Notes: generated by a model not told the origin, from the sequence alone. DNA of 64,000 nt from Colwellia sp. (GCF_013214175.1 NZ_JABSPA010000009.1:111894-175893), one strand, 5' to 3'; numbered from the stretch's first letter, positions 1 through 8,911 are shown. A program made the numbers and translations.

Positions 1-636
1 GGCATGGCCATTGCCTCCCGTTTATTTCCTGCCTATAACATTGAAATGAACAACGTTCGAAAACATATATTCGAATCAGCACTACATAATCCCAATATCA
101 TTGTTCACACAGTGGGCATGTATGTTATGTACCCGATGCTCGAGTATTGTGCAAAACACCATCCTGATGAAGTTCCATATATGTACAGAGACGCACTTTC
201 GACAGACATGGCATGGTTGATGATAGAGAAATTAGACGCGGAAAAAATGGCTGTATTAAATGCACTAGGATGTGAAGCAATACCTTATCTAGAGGCCTGT
301 TTATTTAGAAACGAGGAAGATCTCACGCAAAACCCAAGAGATGTATTTGAAAGTTATAAATTATCATCACCACCAGGTCCCTATAGTTTTGATAATCGTT
401 ACATTACAGAAGATGTTCCTATGGGATTGGTTTTATTAGCATCATTAGGTGATAAATTGAATATTGCTGTGCCTGAGTGTCATCGCTTAATAGAGATGTG
501 TGGTGGCATTTTAAAAAGAGATTTTTATAAAGAAGGAAGAACCTTAACTTCATTAGGTTTAGGTGCATTATCAACAGAGGACCTATTATCTTTTGTCAAT
601 GACGGTATAGTACCAATCAAAAAATTGATTGCATAA
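1..636 (+). CDS. Opine dehydrogenase family protein, C-terminal part (partial)
   Basis: The reading frame is open from the first base, so the N-terminal NAD(P)-binding Rossmann part lies upstream of the window and the ATG at position 4 is probably internal. The visible 211 residues match the alpha-helical C-terminal domain of the octopine/nopaline dehydrogenase family: an NPNIIVHTVGM segment near residue 30, where the family carries its catalytic histidine, and an EDVPMGLV...GRTLTSLGLG stretch near residues 138-190. Such enzymes reductively condense an amino acid with a 2-oxo acid in the cytoplasm. The substrate cannot be told from this part. A hairpin follows the stop codon. Confidence 0.8.
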   Translation, partial: GMAIASRLFPAYNIEMNNVRKHIFESALHNPNIIVHTVGMYVMYPMLEYCAKHHPDEVPYMYRDALSTDMAWLMIEKLDAEKMAVLNALGCEAIPYLEACLFRNEEDLTQNPRDVFESYKLSSPPGPYSFDNRYITEDVPMGLVLLASLGDKLNIAVPECHRLIEMCGGILKRDFYKEGRTLTSLGLGALSTEDLLSFVNDGIVPIKKLIA

Positions 637-641
637 TGAAG

Positions 642-676
642 GAGGAGGTAAGTATAAATTTTATCCTTACCTCCTC
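642..676 (+). terminator. Hairpin after opine dehydrogenase gene
   Basis: GAGGAGGTAAG (642-652) pairs perfectly with CTTACCTCCTC (666-676) across a 13-base AT-rich loop, starting six bases after the stop codon. There is no strong T run afterwards, so it may be a Rho-assisted or RNA-protecting end rather than a clean intrinsic terminator. Confidence 0.5.
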
Positions 677-724
677 ACTACACAAACCAATTTATTTTAA
701 GGTCAGCTATCCCTAAGATAGTGA

Positions 725-956
725 TCATAAAAGTGAAGTCTTTTTGCCATGAGCAATATCCATCACTTTAAGCTTAATTAAATCACATGCTCTTAATTTA
801 CAGTCTAGAGCCAAATTAAACATTGTTAATTCACGTAAATTATTTGCTAAATCAAGCCTTGTTCTAATAGACCAAATTTCCTCAAGTTTTAGGGGACGTT
901 TTTGACCAACCAGTTTTCCTTTATTCCAGCTAGATTTTTTGGGGGTATGGAATCAT
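725..956 (-). pseudogene. Tyrosine recombinase/integrase N-terminal remnant, frameshifted
   Basis: Read on the minus strand, a peptide of about 70 residues containing SSWNKGKLVGQKRPLKLEEI and then FNLALDCKLRACDLIKLKV is the N-terminal region of the phage-integrase family proteins common in proteobacteria. A plausible ATG at 956 (MIPYPQK) is joined to this body only if one base is removed in the homopolymer at 935-945, so there is a frameshift. The frame then stops at 725-727, before any catalytic R-H-R-Y residues. It is a dead, truncated recombinase and marks past mobile-element activity near the left edge. Confidence 0.7.
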
Positions 957-1192
957 GTCATACATAATAGTGCTCCTATGGTTTAAAGGACTATAAGTAT
1001 GGCTGTGGCTAATGTTCAGAATTGTGCCAAAGCGGAAGTTAGCAACTTGTTAATCCTAACGTCCGCTTCAAGCTCACTGAGGATATTAGCTTTTCCATAA
1101 AGTTTTTGGTGCACTTTTACGTCAGTTAAACGCATAAGCCTGTCAATATTTAGGAAACTTGTTACAATGCTATTTTTGATTTTAGGTAGACT
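957..1192. other. Intergenic stretch, nothing recognised
   Basis: Together with 677-724 this surrounds the recombinase remnant. No further coding similarity, RNA gene or clear repeat was recognised. The promoter of the VF530 gene should lie in its right half. Confidence 0.4.
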
Positions 1193-1522
1193 ATGAATAA
1201 AAGTAATGACCCGCTACACGGCGTGAAACTTGAACAGATTCTCACCGAACTGGAGAAGAAAATTGGTTGGGATAAGATGGGTGAGATGCTTAATATTCGT
1301 TGTTTTACCAATAAACCGCGTCTTAAATCAAGTTTGAAATTTCTGCGTACAACCCCTTGGGCACGCAGTAGAGTTGAAATTTTATACCTAAAAACATTTT
1401 GTAGTAAGCATAAAGAAACGGGGAAATTAATCAGGGGGATACTCGCCCAGAAAACAGCAGTAGCAGAAACGACTTCCACCAAGCCCGCTCCCTTTGTTTG
1501 GCCAACATCCAAAAACAAATAG
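1193..1522 (+). CDS. VF530-type (DUF2132) DNA-binding protein
   Basis: A 109-residue protein with the full VF530/DUF2132 signature: NDPLHGVKLEQILTELEKK near the N-terminus, then IRCFTNKPRLKSSLKFLRTT and PWARSRVEILYLK. The family is named after a Vibrio fischeri protein with a solved structure and is described as double-stranded DNA binding; its cellular role is unsettled. The core domain ends near residue 70 and the remaining ~40 residues are a basic, Ala/Thr/Pro-rich tail, which some relatives also have. A weak ribosome site (AGGTAG) precedes the ATG. It stands alone between two gaps. Confidence 0.85.
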   Translation: MNKSNDPLHGVKLEQILTELEKKIGWDKMGEMLNIRCFTNKPRLKSSLKFLRTTPWARSRVEILYLKTFCSKHKETGKLIRGILAQKTAVAETTSTKPAPFVWPTSKNK

Positions 1523-1688
1523 ACTATGCCACACTGAAGACATTAGTATTTGAAAATTTTAGTATGTTTTGATCTACAGCTGACATTGCTTAACAATCAC
1601 ATTCCTCTAGCAGTTTTGTCTTATCCCCCGCATGCACGCCTTGGCGGACAGCACCATTTCGGTGCAAAGAAGACCCCTTCAACCCGGT

Positions 1689-1726
1689 AACCGCTATATA
1701 TTACCAGACAGTGGTTATTTTTTTTG
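1689..1726 (+). terminator. Intrinsic terminator
   Basis: AACCGCT (1689-1695) pairs with AGTGGTT (1710-1716), with one G-T pair, and is followed by eight T residues. It would end transcription from the VF530 gene. Confidence 0.6.
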
Positions 1727-1740
1727 TTGTATAAAAAACT

Positions 1741-1769
1741 AACTCTTTGTAATAAAAGAGTTAATTTTT
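1741..1769 (+). terminator. Hairpin with T tail in front of the CBS gene
   Basis: AACTCTTT (1741-1748) pairs with AAAGAGTT (1755-1762), loop GTAATA, followed by AATTTTTA. It lies about 100 bases before the CBS-domain gene, so it could be a second terminator or a leader hairpin of that gene. Confidence 0.4.
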
Positions 1770-1867
1770 ATATGCAATAGATGGCACGGCTGTTGCTTTC
1801 TATCATTCGACAACAAATAACAATCAACAATACCCAAACGAGCGACCCACCGCTTCAGGAGCCTAAC

Positions 1868-2278
1868 ATGCAGACCATCATCGCTGAAACCATCATGGAC
1901 AGTTCACCGTTATCATTTCGTCCCGATAGCGGGGTGATCGTCGCCCTGCGCCAGCTGCTAACCGCCAGTATGTCCGGTGCACCGGTGGTTGATGCAGATA
2001 ACATTCTAATCGGCTTTCTGTCTGAAGCTGACTGTATGCGCGGTGCGCTGATGGGTGGCTACTTCTCGACTATCGGCGAGTTAGTTCGCGACCGGATGAC
2101 AACTGAAGTCGAATCGATCGGTGCCAATACCAACCTGGTCGATGTAGCGGAGAAATTCCTGCACAACAATCGCAGGGTACTGCCGGTGGTTGAGGAAGGC
2201 AAAGTGGTCGGGCTGGTGCAGCGCCGCTGCGTACTCGAGAAACTACTTGAGCAAATCGACAACAAGTGTAGCGGTTAA
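1868..2278 (+). CDS. CBS-domain pair protein
   Basis: The ATG at 1868 is preferred over an upstream in-frame ATG at 1781 because CAGGAG sits six bases before it. The 136-residue product consists of two CBS motifs: MDSSPLSFRPDSGVIVALRQ...GAPVVDADNILIGFLSEADC, then VRDRMTTEVESIGANTNLVD...RRVLPVVEEGKVVGLVQRRC. Stand-alone CBS pairs bind adenine nucleotides or similar ligands and act as energy or regulatory sensors; no fused effector domain is present here. The gene is visibly richer in G and C than its surroundings, which may mean horizontal gain. Confidence 0.8.
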   Translation: MQTIIAETIMDSSPLSFRPDSGVIVALRQLLTASMSGAPVVDADNILIGFLSEADCMRGALMGGYFSTIGELVRDRMTTEVESIGANTNLVDVAEKFLHNNRRVLPVVEEGKVVGLVQRRCVLEKLLEQIDNKCSG

Positions 2279-2453
2279 GTATTCGGGCCTTAAATTTATA
2301 GTTTCTAACTCGCATGGGGCACAAAGTGAGATGTTTTTTACGGCAAGTCTGTGCTCAAAGGGGACAAAAAATAGTGTTGTAGGATTAGAGCAGCTTTATG
2401 GTTGATAGCTAACATTCAGTAATGGAAAATCTGCAAATAAAAACAAGCTTAGG

Positions 2454-2816
2454 TTAAAGCACCCTTTTTAACGTGATTTCAAGCTTGTCAGGATCAAAAG
2501 GTTTAACTATCCAACCTGTTGCTCCGGCTTCTTTCCCTTGCTTCTTCGCTGTAGCGCAACTCTCTGTTGAGATCGCTAATATTGGAATATATTGATATTT
2601 TTTTTCAACTCTAAGACATTTAATCAGTTCGTAGCCATTCATATTTGGCATGTTTATATCAGTAAGAATTAAGTCAAATTTATTATTTCTTGCTTTAGAT
2701 AACCCATCTAAGCCATCTTCAGCTTCTACAACATTGTATCCAAAGGACTCTAAATTGACTGTTAGTATGTAGTGCATTGCTTTAGAATCGTCGACCACCA
2801 GAATCCGTTTACCCAT
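2454..2816 (-). CDS. CheY-like single-domain response regulator
   Basis: A 120-residue stand-alone receiver domain. Conserved sites are visible: the acidic pair DD at residues 9-10, phosphoacceptor Asp53 in LILTDINMPNMNG, the Ser/Thr switch in LAISTES, and the invariant lysine in WIVKPFDP near residue 108. There is no output domain, so it would act by protein-protein contact as CheY-type regulators do. No partner kinase is adjacent; the nearest signalling gene is the dead GGDEF gene at 3620-4314. The family is clear, the pathway is not. Confidence 0.88.
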   Translation of the reverse strand: MGKRILVVDDSKAMHYILTVNLESFGYNVVEAEDGLDGLSKARNNKFDLILTDINMPNMNGYELIKCLRVEKKYQYIPILAISTESCATAKKQGKEAGATGWIVKPFDPDKLEITLKRVL

Positions 2817-3619
2817 GATACTAAGTCCTTTGTTGTTTTTGATAAATGTAATGTGAACTAAAGCAGTCTATATTAAAAAATATAAAGAGCTTCCTCTTCT
2901 GTCAATTTAGCATCTGAAAAAGGTATTACCGCCGTATCATAAATTACACTTGCTTAAATGATTTCCGGTATAATTTCTAATAGTAGTTGATAGCAACCAA
3001 CCAACCAACCAACATTATTATAACCACACCCTTGTTCTCGAATAGTCCAAATTTTGACAATATTTAAAGTGAGCGCAACGATAAAATAGTTCACAAATAA
3101 TTACTATTCCTAACAATAGTTTAGTTTTAGGTGAAATGTATAATTATAAATAACATTCATAAGTTGATCTTTTTGTTGTGATAAAAATAAAGATTTCTAT
3201 TGAAAAAACTTATTTATCACTGTTCGACAAACAGAATGTGAACAGTTTTTAAAATGTTGATACCTGCTTCGATAGTGAACCTATGTTTGAATGATTTAAG
3301 CAAATAAATTTCGTTTCTTTTATGGTAAAAGTGAACCTTAGATTTTAACCAATGAATAGTGAAAAATAGTTCACCACTAATGGTTTCTTGGTGCGCAAAG
3401 GAGAGGTTAGCTATCTGTTGCTACTTAGGTCAATTGGTCGCTAAAAGAGGATATTAAATAAGACAGAGTTACTAGGTTATGAACCGAAATTTAAGCTTGC
3501 AGAGCAAGAGCTTAAAACTGTTTTTATGAACTATTATTTACACTAATTGAATGTATCATTTGCGATTAGTCATTTGATATGATTAAGTTATAGCTAAACA
3601 ACACCTCCTCAGTGCTAAT
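2817..3619. other. 803-base gap with CAAC repeat and GTGAAC motif cluster
   Basis: No gene is recognised. It holds five tandem CAAC units (2994-3013), a series of GTGAAC/GTTCAC hexamers (3089-3094, 3238-3243, 3275-3280, 3331-3336, 3369-3374), the last of which forms an inverted repeat with GTGAA at 3359-3363, and an imperfect hairpin TTAAGC...GCTTAA (3491-3514). A short minus-strand open stretch ending near 2875 (peptide DTAVIPFSDAKLTEEEALYI) may be a gene remnant. Confidence 0.5.
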
Positions 3620-4314
3620 TTGAACATACCACATAAAATTTTAATCGTTTTTTATACTGCTTTACTCTTTATCCTACCCGGACATGCTTTCGCTCAAGCT
3701 AATATTAGTGGACAAATTGATGTTTTAACTACTGAAATACTCAGTGGTAAATTTTCTAGATTAGAAAAGGGCAGACTTCTTTTAGAAGTTGAAAAACTAG
3801 CTGACAATCAACCCTATCAAATACAGCAAAAATACCATCGACTTAAATGCCTTTTTTTTGATCCCAATACTGAAGCAGAGTTTAAGTCAGTACATCAATA
3901 CCTTAAAAATCACATATCCTTAGCTAAAAAGCATAATAATATTGCTGTTTATATGACTTTGAACAATGCAGTGCAGCCATTCACTTATTTGCAGGTAATT
4001 ATATAGAAGCAATGACTTTGCTCGACAAGTTAACCTTACAACCAACCAATGAACTACCAGCAAAGGACGTTGGTTCAACATACGAACTCCGAGGTATGGT
4101 AAATTTACGACAGGGCCAAGTAGCGCTTAATATAGCAGAAAGGGTTCGTAAAGCGGTTGCTGCACTTGAGTTTTCTGAATTGGATTCAAACATAACGATA
4201 AGCTCAGGTTTGACTCAGAGACGAAATGAACTCGATATTTCTGTTCTCATAAAGGGCGCTGATGAGAAGTTATATCAAGCGAAGGAAAGTGGAAAAAATA
4301 AAGTTTGTTGCTAA
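3620..4314 (+). pseudogene. Decayed diguanylate-cyclase-type sensor (signal peptide, TPR-like part, GGDEF tail)
   Basis: The first part (3620-4006) encodes a signal peptide (hydrophobic core to about residue 25, ending AFAQA) and a helical, TPR-like region. Near 3970-3985 a frameshift occurs: the other frame reads FAGNYIEAMTLLDKL and runs straight into the second open frame (4012-4314). That frame then jumps from the TPR-like text directly to RVRKAVAALEFSELDS...DEKLYQAKESGKNKV, the C-terminal end of a GGDEF domain. The transmembrane segment and the GGDEF catalytic core are missing, so one frameshift and one large deletion have killed it. The intact ancestor would have been a membrane diguanylate cyclase with a periplasmic sensor. 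Confidence 0.75.
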
Positions 4315-4619
4315 TGCCTTATAAACTTCATGATTTATCTAGTTCTAGCAAATGTTTTAAGCTTAGGTACTGAACGGTCGATAGCTTCAGTTCAAAAATA
4401 AAAGATTGTCCACTTCCGTTAATTAAGAAGTCTATTAGGTAGTATTTTTACATTAAGGAAAGGGTCTTCTTTGTGTTAAATAGTGACGGTTAGTGCTATC
4501 TCGGAATGAGGCACAAACAGAGATATATTTTGTATGATGATTCTGTTCCTGCATAAGTCAAATTATCCATTCAGGATTTATAACTCCACGGTGACCCGTT
4601 ATTTAGTTAGCCCAGACAC
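4315..4619. other. Intergenic stretch with element related to one at 13.4 kb
   Basis: No gene. It contains TAGTGACGGTTAGTGCTATC followed by TCGG (4481-4504), closely related to a palindromic element at 13382-13404, so related copies lie on either side of the ABC-exporter locus. Confidence 0.4.
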
Positions 4620-5330
4620 TTAAAACAGACCTTGTTGATCTAAGCGAGTTTGACCTAATATCTGACCATCAAGCAGATAGACTTTACGTTTTGCCATTTC
4701 AGCATAGCGTATGTCGTGAGTGACTACGCAGAGGGTGGTTCCTTGGTTATTTAACGTCTCAAGAGTCGCCATGATCTGGTCACTACTTTTTGAATCCAGA
4801 TTACCCGTTGGTTCATCAACTAACAAAATAGAGGGTTCAGCGACGAGGGCGCGAGCAATCGCAATACATTGTTGTTGACCACCAGAGAGTTGTGTTGGCC
4901 TATGTCCAGCTTTGGCTGTCATACCAACAATATCCAAACAATGGTCAACTTTTTCCTTTATTTTTTTATCACTAGCTGGATGCTTAGCGTAGCGTAATGG
5001 CAGAGCAATATTGGCATAGACACTTAATTCATCTATCAGGTTAAATTGCTGAAAGATAAAGCCGATTTTTGTATTTCTGATAGCGGCAGCCTGTTCCAAG
5101 CTGAGTTTAGTGACATCTACACCTTCGAAAAAATACCTACCTGTGGTGGGGAAATCTAATAGCCCCATAATAGATAACAAGGTGGATTTTCCACAACCCG
5201 AGGGGCCAGAAATGGAAATATACTCACCTTGCTGAATTTCAATGTCTATGTCTAGCAGAGCATGGGTGAGCATGTCATCTGTGCTAAATACCTTGTTTAG
5301 TTGCTGTATTTTAATGATGGGAGTTGTCAT
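4620..5330 (-). CDS. ABC transporter ATP-binding protein (MacB/LolD type), second copy
   Basis: A 236-residue ATPase with Walker A GPSGCGKST near residue 43, Q-loop FIFQQFNLIDE, ABC signature LSGGQQQ, Walker B ILLVDEPTGNLDS and the switch histidine in VVTHD. It belongs to the class that drives FtsX/MacB-type permeases, which power extrusion across the outer membrane or lipoprotein release. It is a close paralogue of the ATPase at 8110-8814, but lies beyond the permease and behind a terminator hairpin (5591-5615), so it is probably transcribed separately or only by read-through. In the signature it has QQQC where the other copy has QQQR. Confidence 0.9.
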   Translation of the reverse strand: MTTPIIKIQQLNKVFSTDDMLTHALLDIDIEIQQGEYISISGPSGCGKSTLLSIMGLLDFPTTGRYFFEGVDVTKLSLEQAAAIRNTKIGFIFQQFNLIDELSVYANIALPLRYAKHPASDKKIKEKVDHCLDIVGMTAKAGHRPTQLSGGQQQCIAIARALVAEPSILLVDEPTGNLDSKSSDQIMATLETLNNQGTTLCVVTHDIRYAEMAKRKVYLLDGQILGQTRLDQQGLF

Positions 5331-5653
5331 TGATACGCTCGGTTATGCGATTGTTTTGGATAAAAAATATAAAAATTACTTAGTTAGGAATTATACCTAA
5401 ATTGATTGGAAATGCATTTATATCCTTAGTCATTAAGTATATGAGGTGACACTCTAACATCAGGACAATATGCTCAGGATAATTGCTCCTGCATTATCTA
5501 ATAAGGTACTTCCTGTACCGTCTGCATTGTCTAATAAGTCACATCCCTATGACGTCATGTAATCGTGACATACCATTCATCTGAATATAAAAAAGATGGG
5601 CCATGCCCATCTTTTCTTTTCATACTTTAGTTATTACCTTAAAACAAGGACGC
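5331..5653. other. Intergenic stretch with short direct repeat
   Basis: No gene. Two 17-base direct repeats differing at one base, CTGCATTATCTAATAAG (5489-5505) and CTGCATTGTCTAATAAG (5522-5538), lie between the permease and the second ATPase. A terminator hairpin is listed separately. Confidence 0.5.
5588..5615 (-). terminator. Strong terminator after the permease gene
   Basis: AAAAGATGGGC (5591-5601) and GCCCATCTTTT (5605-5615) form a perfect stem with a three-base loop. On the minus strand the stem runs into six T residues, so it ends the ATPase-permease transcript just after the permease stop at 5654. It could also work on the plus strand. Confidence 0.8.
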
Positions 5654-8113
5654 TTAATCGCTACCTCGCAGGCTAAATATTGCCGGCTGATTAATGTATT
5701 GTCTTAATGGCCAGTAACAGGCAAATAAGGTCACTAGAATGATCAATACTAAAGTCACCACTATCATCGGCACCATTTGCCAAGAAAGGAATGGCTGAAT
5801 GTATTCACTCAAACCTATATAAGCAAGGGAAAACAATACGATACTTCCAATAAATCCTGCCAATATCGCCTTGGTATTATCAGCAATTATCATAAATACC
5901 AAATGTTTGCGGGTCGCACCTATTGCCATACGGGCACCTAGTTCAAAACGTCTCAGCTGGGTGCCGTAACTTAAAATCCCGTATAAACCTATACCTGCTA
6001 ACAAAAATACCAAACTAGCCAATATCGCGGTAGTCACTGCTGTCGTTATTTCAGAAAATAAGCTTTGCGTAAGAATGTCAGAGGAAGCGTTAAAACTAAA
6101 GACAGAGTATCTAGAATCAACTTCGGCTAATAATTTACCCAGTTGCTCACGACTAACAGTCTGTCCAGGTTTAAGTTTGAGCATAAACGACTGGCCGCCA
6201 AGACCATTAGGTACATAAACCCTTGCTACACCAGTGCCTACAGCGTCACTGTTTTGATCCTGAGGAGTATCACCGGGTATCGCAATATCTTTAACAATAC
6301 CGACAATTTTAAACGGATCAGGTCCACCCATTGATATTTGCAAACCTAAGACATCACCATCAGCTTTTAGTTGTTTGGCAAATGCTTGGTTGACAATCAT
6401 CACATTGTTTTCATCTTTGCGATCGACAAGAGTAAAGTTATCTCCTTGTATTAATGGTTGCTCGATCATATTGAAATATCTATGATCCGCACCTTTAAGG
6501 TAAGGTGTATATCTCTCATTATCAGCAACATTCGTTAATGCTCTAATACTAAAGCCGTCTATTGGTGAACGTCCTTGAGAAATAGACTCTACTTGAGGTA
6601 ACGCCTCAAGTTTTTCCATTACCTCAGCCATAATAGGTATCGACTCTTCTTGAGTTGGAAAGTCTGTCGATGAAAAATTTAAAACCAAGGTTGAGATATT
6701 CTCGGTGGCAAAACCTATTGGTGCATTGATGGTTTTCATGGCGTCTTTTAGCAAACTAAAATTAGCAAATACTAAAACAGTAGCTAATGCGACTTGGCTA
6801 GCGATTAATACTTGGCGAGTTTTTTTAGATACTTGTAATCCACTGCCCTTACCACTGCTTTGCAAAGTAGTATTTAGTGCACGGTAATTGATCATGCGGA
6901 TACTTAATTTAGCGAAAAACAAGGCAAAAGCAATAGTCACTAATACAGCACAGCCAAAGGTAATTGGGTTAAGTGATAATTCATTAATTCGAGGTAATAC
7001 TGCGCCTAAATATTGCTGCATAATATAAAACCCAGTCTGGGCAATCACTAATGCAAGGACTATCGACATAAACATCAACAACGTAGTTTCGGCAAGCATT
7101 GCTTTAAATAAGTGTGTTTTAGTTGCCCCAATTGCAGCCTGAATCGCCATTTGACGTTGTTTTTCTGCGGTTCGTGCCATAAACAAATTAGAAATATTAG
7201 CACAAGCGATTAATACCAAGCCGATAACACCTGCTAGCAACATTACCGCAATCGACTCACTCTGTCCGAGAATCGCTTCTTTAACCGAACGCACGCGCAT
7301 TTCAATTGACCAGCCTTTGAAAAAATCGGTATCAGCAACACCTTCTACCCAACGATTACTCACTAACGGCGTTAACAGTTGTTTTGCTTGGCTTGGGCTA
7401 ACACCTTTTTTCAATAAACCGACAAATTTAAGGTTTCCACTGATGTTACCGAAACTTTCTCTTTGCCTTTCTCCTGCTTGGTTGTAATCCCATGGCATCC
7501 ATACGTTAGTTTTTTGGCCAATTTCACCGAGTTCTGGCTCTATAAAATCCTTAGATAATACACCAATAATTCGGTAACTAATTCCGCTTAAGGTAATTTT
7601 TTGTTCAAGGATATCAGCACTGCCATCAAACTCATTTTGCCAAGTGTTATAGCTGAGCATAGCAACAGGGTTATACGTATCAATCGCTTCACTGGCTTCA
7701 AACAACCTACCTAACGCCAAAGGAGATGCTAAAATTTGATGAAACTCAGGTGTAACATAAGCGGCATTAATCAACGGCTGACTGCTGTGAGAAATGATGA
7801 CATCGCCACCATAACTAAGCATTGCAGCTTGCTCGAATGCTTCTTTACTCTTGTATAAATGTACTAATCCCGGATAAGTAAAAGCAACTGCTTTGGTTTC
7901 ATTTTTTGCGCCGATAAGTTTATGTTCAGCAACAAAAAGACGCTCTTGCTCTGGGTAAGGTAGCGGCTCAACTAGCAACAAGTAGTTGAGCGTTACTGCA
8001 CATAATAAGGCCCCTAGGGTAATACCCATGGTCATTAACACGGTTAATACAAAGCCAGGTTTCTTTTTTAAGCTGGCCCAGGCCTGTTTATGTTGACGAA
8101 TGAATGTCCTCAT
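5654..8113 (-). CDS. ABC transporter permease with two MacB/FtsX units
   Basis: An 819-residue membrane protein built from two tandem units. Each has an N-terminal membrane anchor, a periplasmic MacB-type domain and a block of three membrane helices: one near residues 280-400 (ISNLFMARTAEKQRQMAIQA is the typical FtsX coupling region) and one near 690-805 (GIYGILSY-like helix, then LRRFELGARMAIGATRKH). This is the fused arrangement of peptide and drug exporters of the macrolide/antimicrobial-peptide class. Its ATG overlaps the stop of the upstream ATPase by four bases, so the two are translationally coupled. The substrate is unknown. A strong terminator follows. Confidence 0.88.
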   Translation of the reverse strand: MRTFIRQHKQAWASLKKKPGFVLTVLMTMGITLGALLCAVTLNYLLLVEPLPYPEQERLFVAEHKLIGAKNETKAVAFTYPGLVHLYKSKEAFEQAAMLSYGGDVIISHSSQPLINAAYVTPEFHQILASPLALGRLFEASEAIDTYNPVAMLSYNTWQNEFDGSADILEQKITLSGISYRIIGVLSKDFIEPELGEIGQKTNVWMPWDYNQAGERQRESFGNISGNLKFVGLLKKGVSPSQAKQLLTPLVSNRWVEGVADTDFFKGWSIEMRVRSVKEAILGQSESIAVMLLAGVIGLVLIACANISNLFMARTAEKQRQMAIQAAIGATKTHLFKAMLAETTLLMFMSIVLALVIAQTGFYIMQQYLGAVLPRINELSLNPITFGCAVLVTIAFALFFAKLSIRMINYRALNTTLQSSGKGSGLQVSKKTRQVLIASQVALATVLVFANFSLLKDAMKTINAPIGFATENISTLVLNFSSTDFPTQEESIPIMAEVMEKLEALPQVESISQGRSPIDGFSIRALTNVADNERYTPYLKGADHRYFNMIEQPLIQGDNFTLVDRKDENNVMIVNQAFAKQLKADGDVLGLQISMGGPDPFKIVGIVKDIAIPGDTPQDQNSDAVGTGVARVYVPNGLGGQSFMLKLKPGQTVSREQLGKLLAEVDSRYSVFSFNASSDILTQSLFSEITTAVTTAILASLVFLLAGIGLYGILSYGTQLRRFELGARMAIGATRKHLVFMIIADNTKAILAGFIGSIVLFSLAYIGLSEYIQPFLSWQMVPMIVVTLVLIILVTLFACYWPLRQYINQPAIFSLRGSD

Positions 8114-8814
8114 ACTGCCACCTTTAATGGTTCGTCTTTAACGATCTGACCATCGAGTAATTTAAGTTGGATATTCGCCATATTGGCATAACGTGCATCA
8201 TGGGTAACCATACAGATGGTGGTACCATTTTTATTGAGCTCAGCTAATACCGCCATTACCGTGTCACCACTTTTTGAATCTAGGTTACCGGTTGGCTCAT
8301 CCACTAATAATATCGCTGGATCGGCAACTAAGGCACGGGCAATAGCAATACGCTGTTGCTGTCCACCCGACAATTGATTAGGTTTATGATCGGCTCTATG
8401 GCTCATTTCTACCATTTTCAAACAGGCTTCGACTCTTGCTTTGATAAATTCATCTGTCGGTAATTCCTTTTTATATTGCAAGGGTAGGGCGATGTTATCA
8501 AATACTGAGAGTTCATCAATTAAGTTAAATGATTGAAAGACAAAGCCGATTTTTTCATTACGAATACGAGCTGCTTCATCAAGAGAAAGTGAGCTAACAT
8601 CATGGCCTTCAATGATATACGAGCCAGAACTTGGCATATCTAATAAGCCCAATAAAGACAATAAGGTAGATTTACCACAGCCAGATGGACCTGCTATAGA
8701 AACATATTCACCAGCACGAATAACAATATCAACATTTTTTAGTGCATGGGTTTCAACATCATCAGTCTCAAAGACTTTACCAATATTCTTCATTTCAATT
8801 TTTATATCAGTCAT
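8110..8814 (-). CDS. ABC transporter ATP-binding protein (MacB/LolD type)
   Basis: A 234-residue ATPase with Walker A GPSGCGKST, Q-loop FVFQSFNLIDELSV, signature LSGGQQQRIAIARAL, Walker B ILLVDEPTGNLDSKSGD and H-loop MVTHDARY. Its stop overlaps the permease start (ATGA), so it is the main energiser of that permease. AGGAAAA precedes the ATG. It lies about 100 bases downstream of the adaptor gene and probably shares its sigma-54 transcript. Confidence 0.92.
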   Translation of the reverse strand: MTDIKIEMKNIGKVFETDDVETHALKNVDIVIRAGEYVSIAGPSGCGKSTLLSLLGLLDMPSSGSYIIEGHDVSSLSLDEAARIRNEKIGFVFQSFNLIDELSVFDNIALPLQYKKELPTDEFIKARVEACLKMVEMSHRADHKPNQLSGGQQQRIAIARALVADPAILLVDEPTGNLDSKSGDTVMAVLAELNKNGTTICMVTHDARYANMANIQLKLLDGQIVKDEPLKVAV

Positions 8815-8911
8815 ATTTATTTTCCTATTCCTTTAACTTAAATAAGGGGGTAATTAGTTATTGTTTTTGTAGTTATTTTTTTTGTAAGTATTGTTAGCTA
8901 CTAGATAGCGC

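Noticed and set aside
1162..1518. Minus-strand open frame of 118 codons opposite the VF530 gene
   Set aside because: It is the shadow of the VF530 gene, whose domain match on the plus strand is clear.
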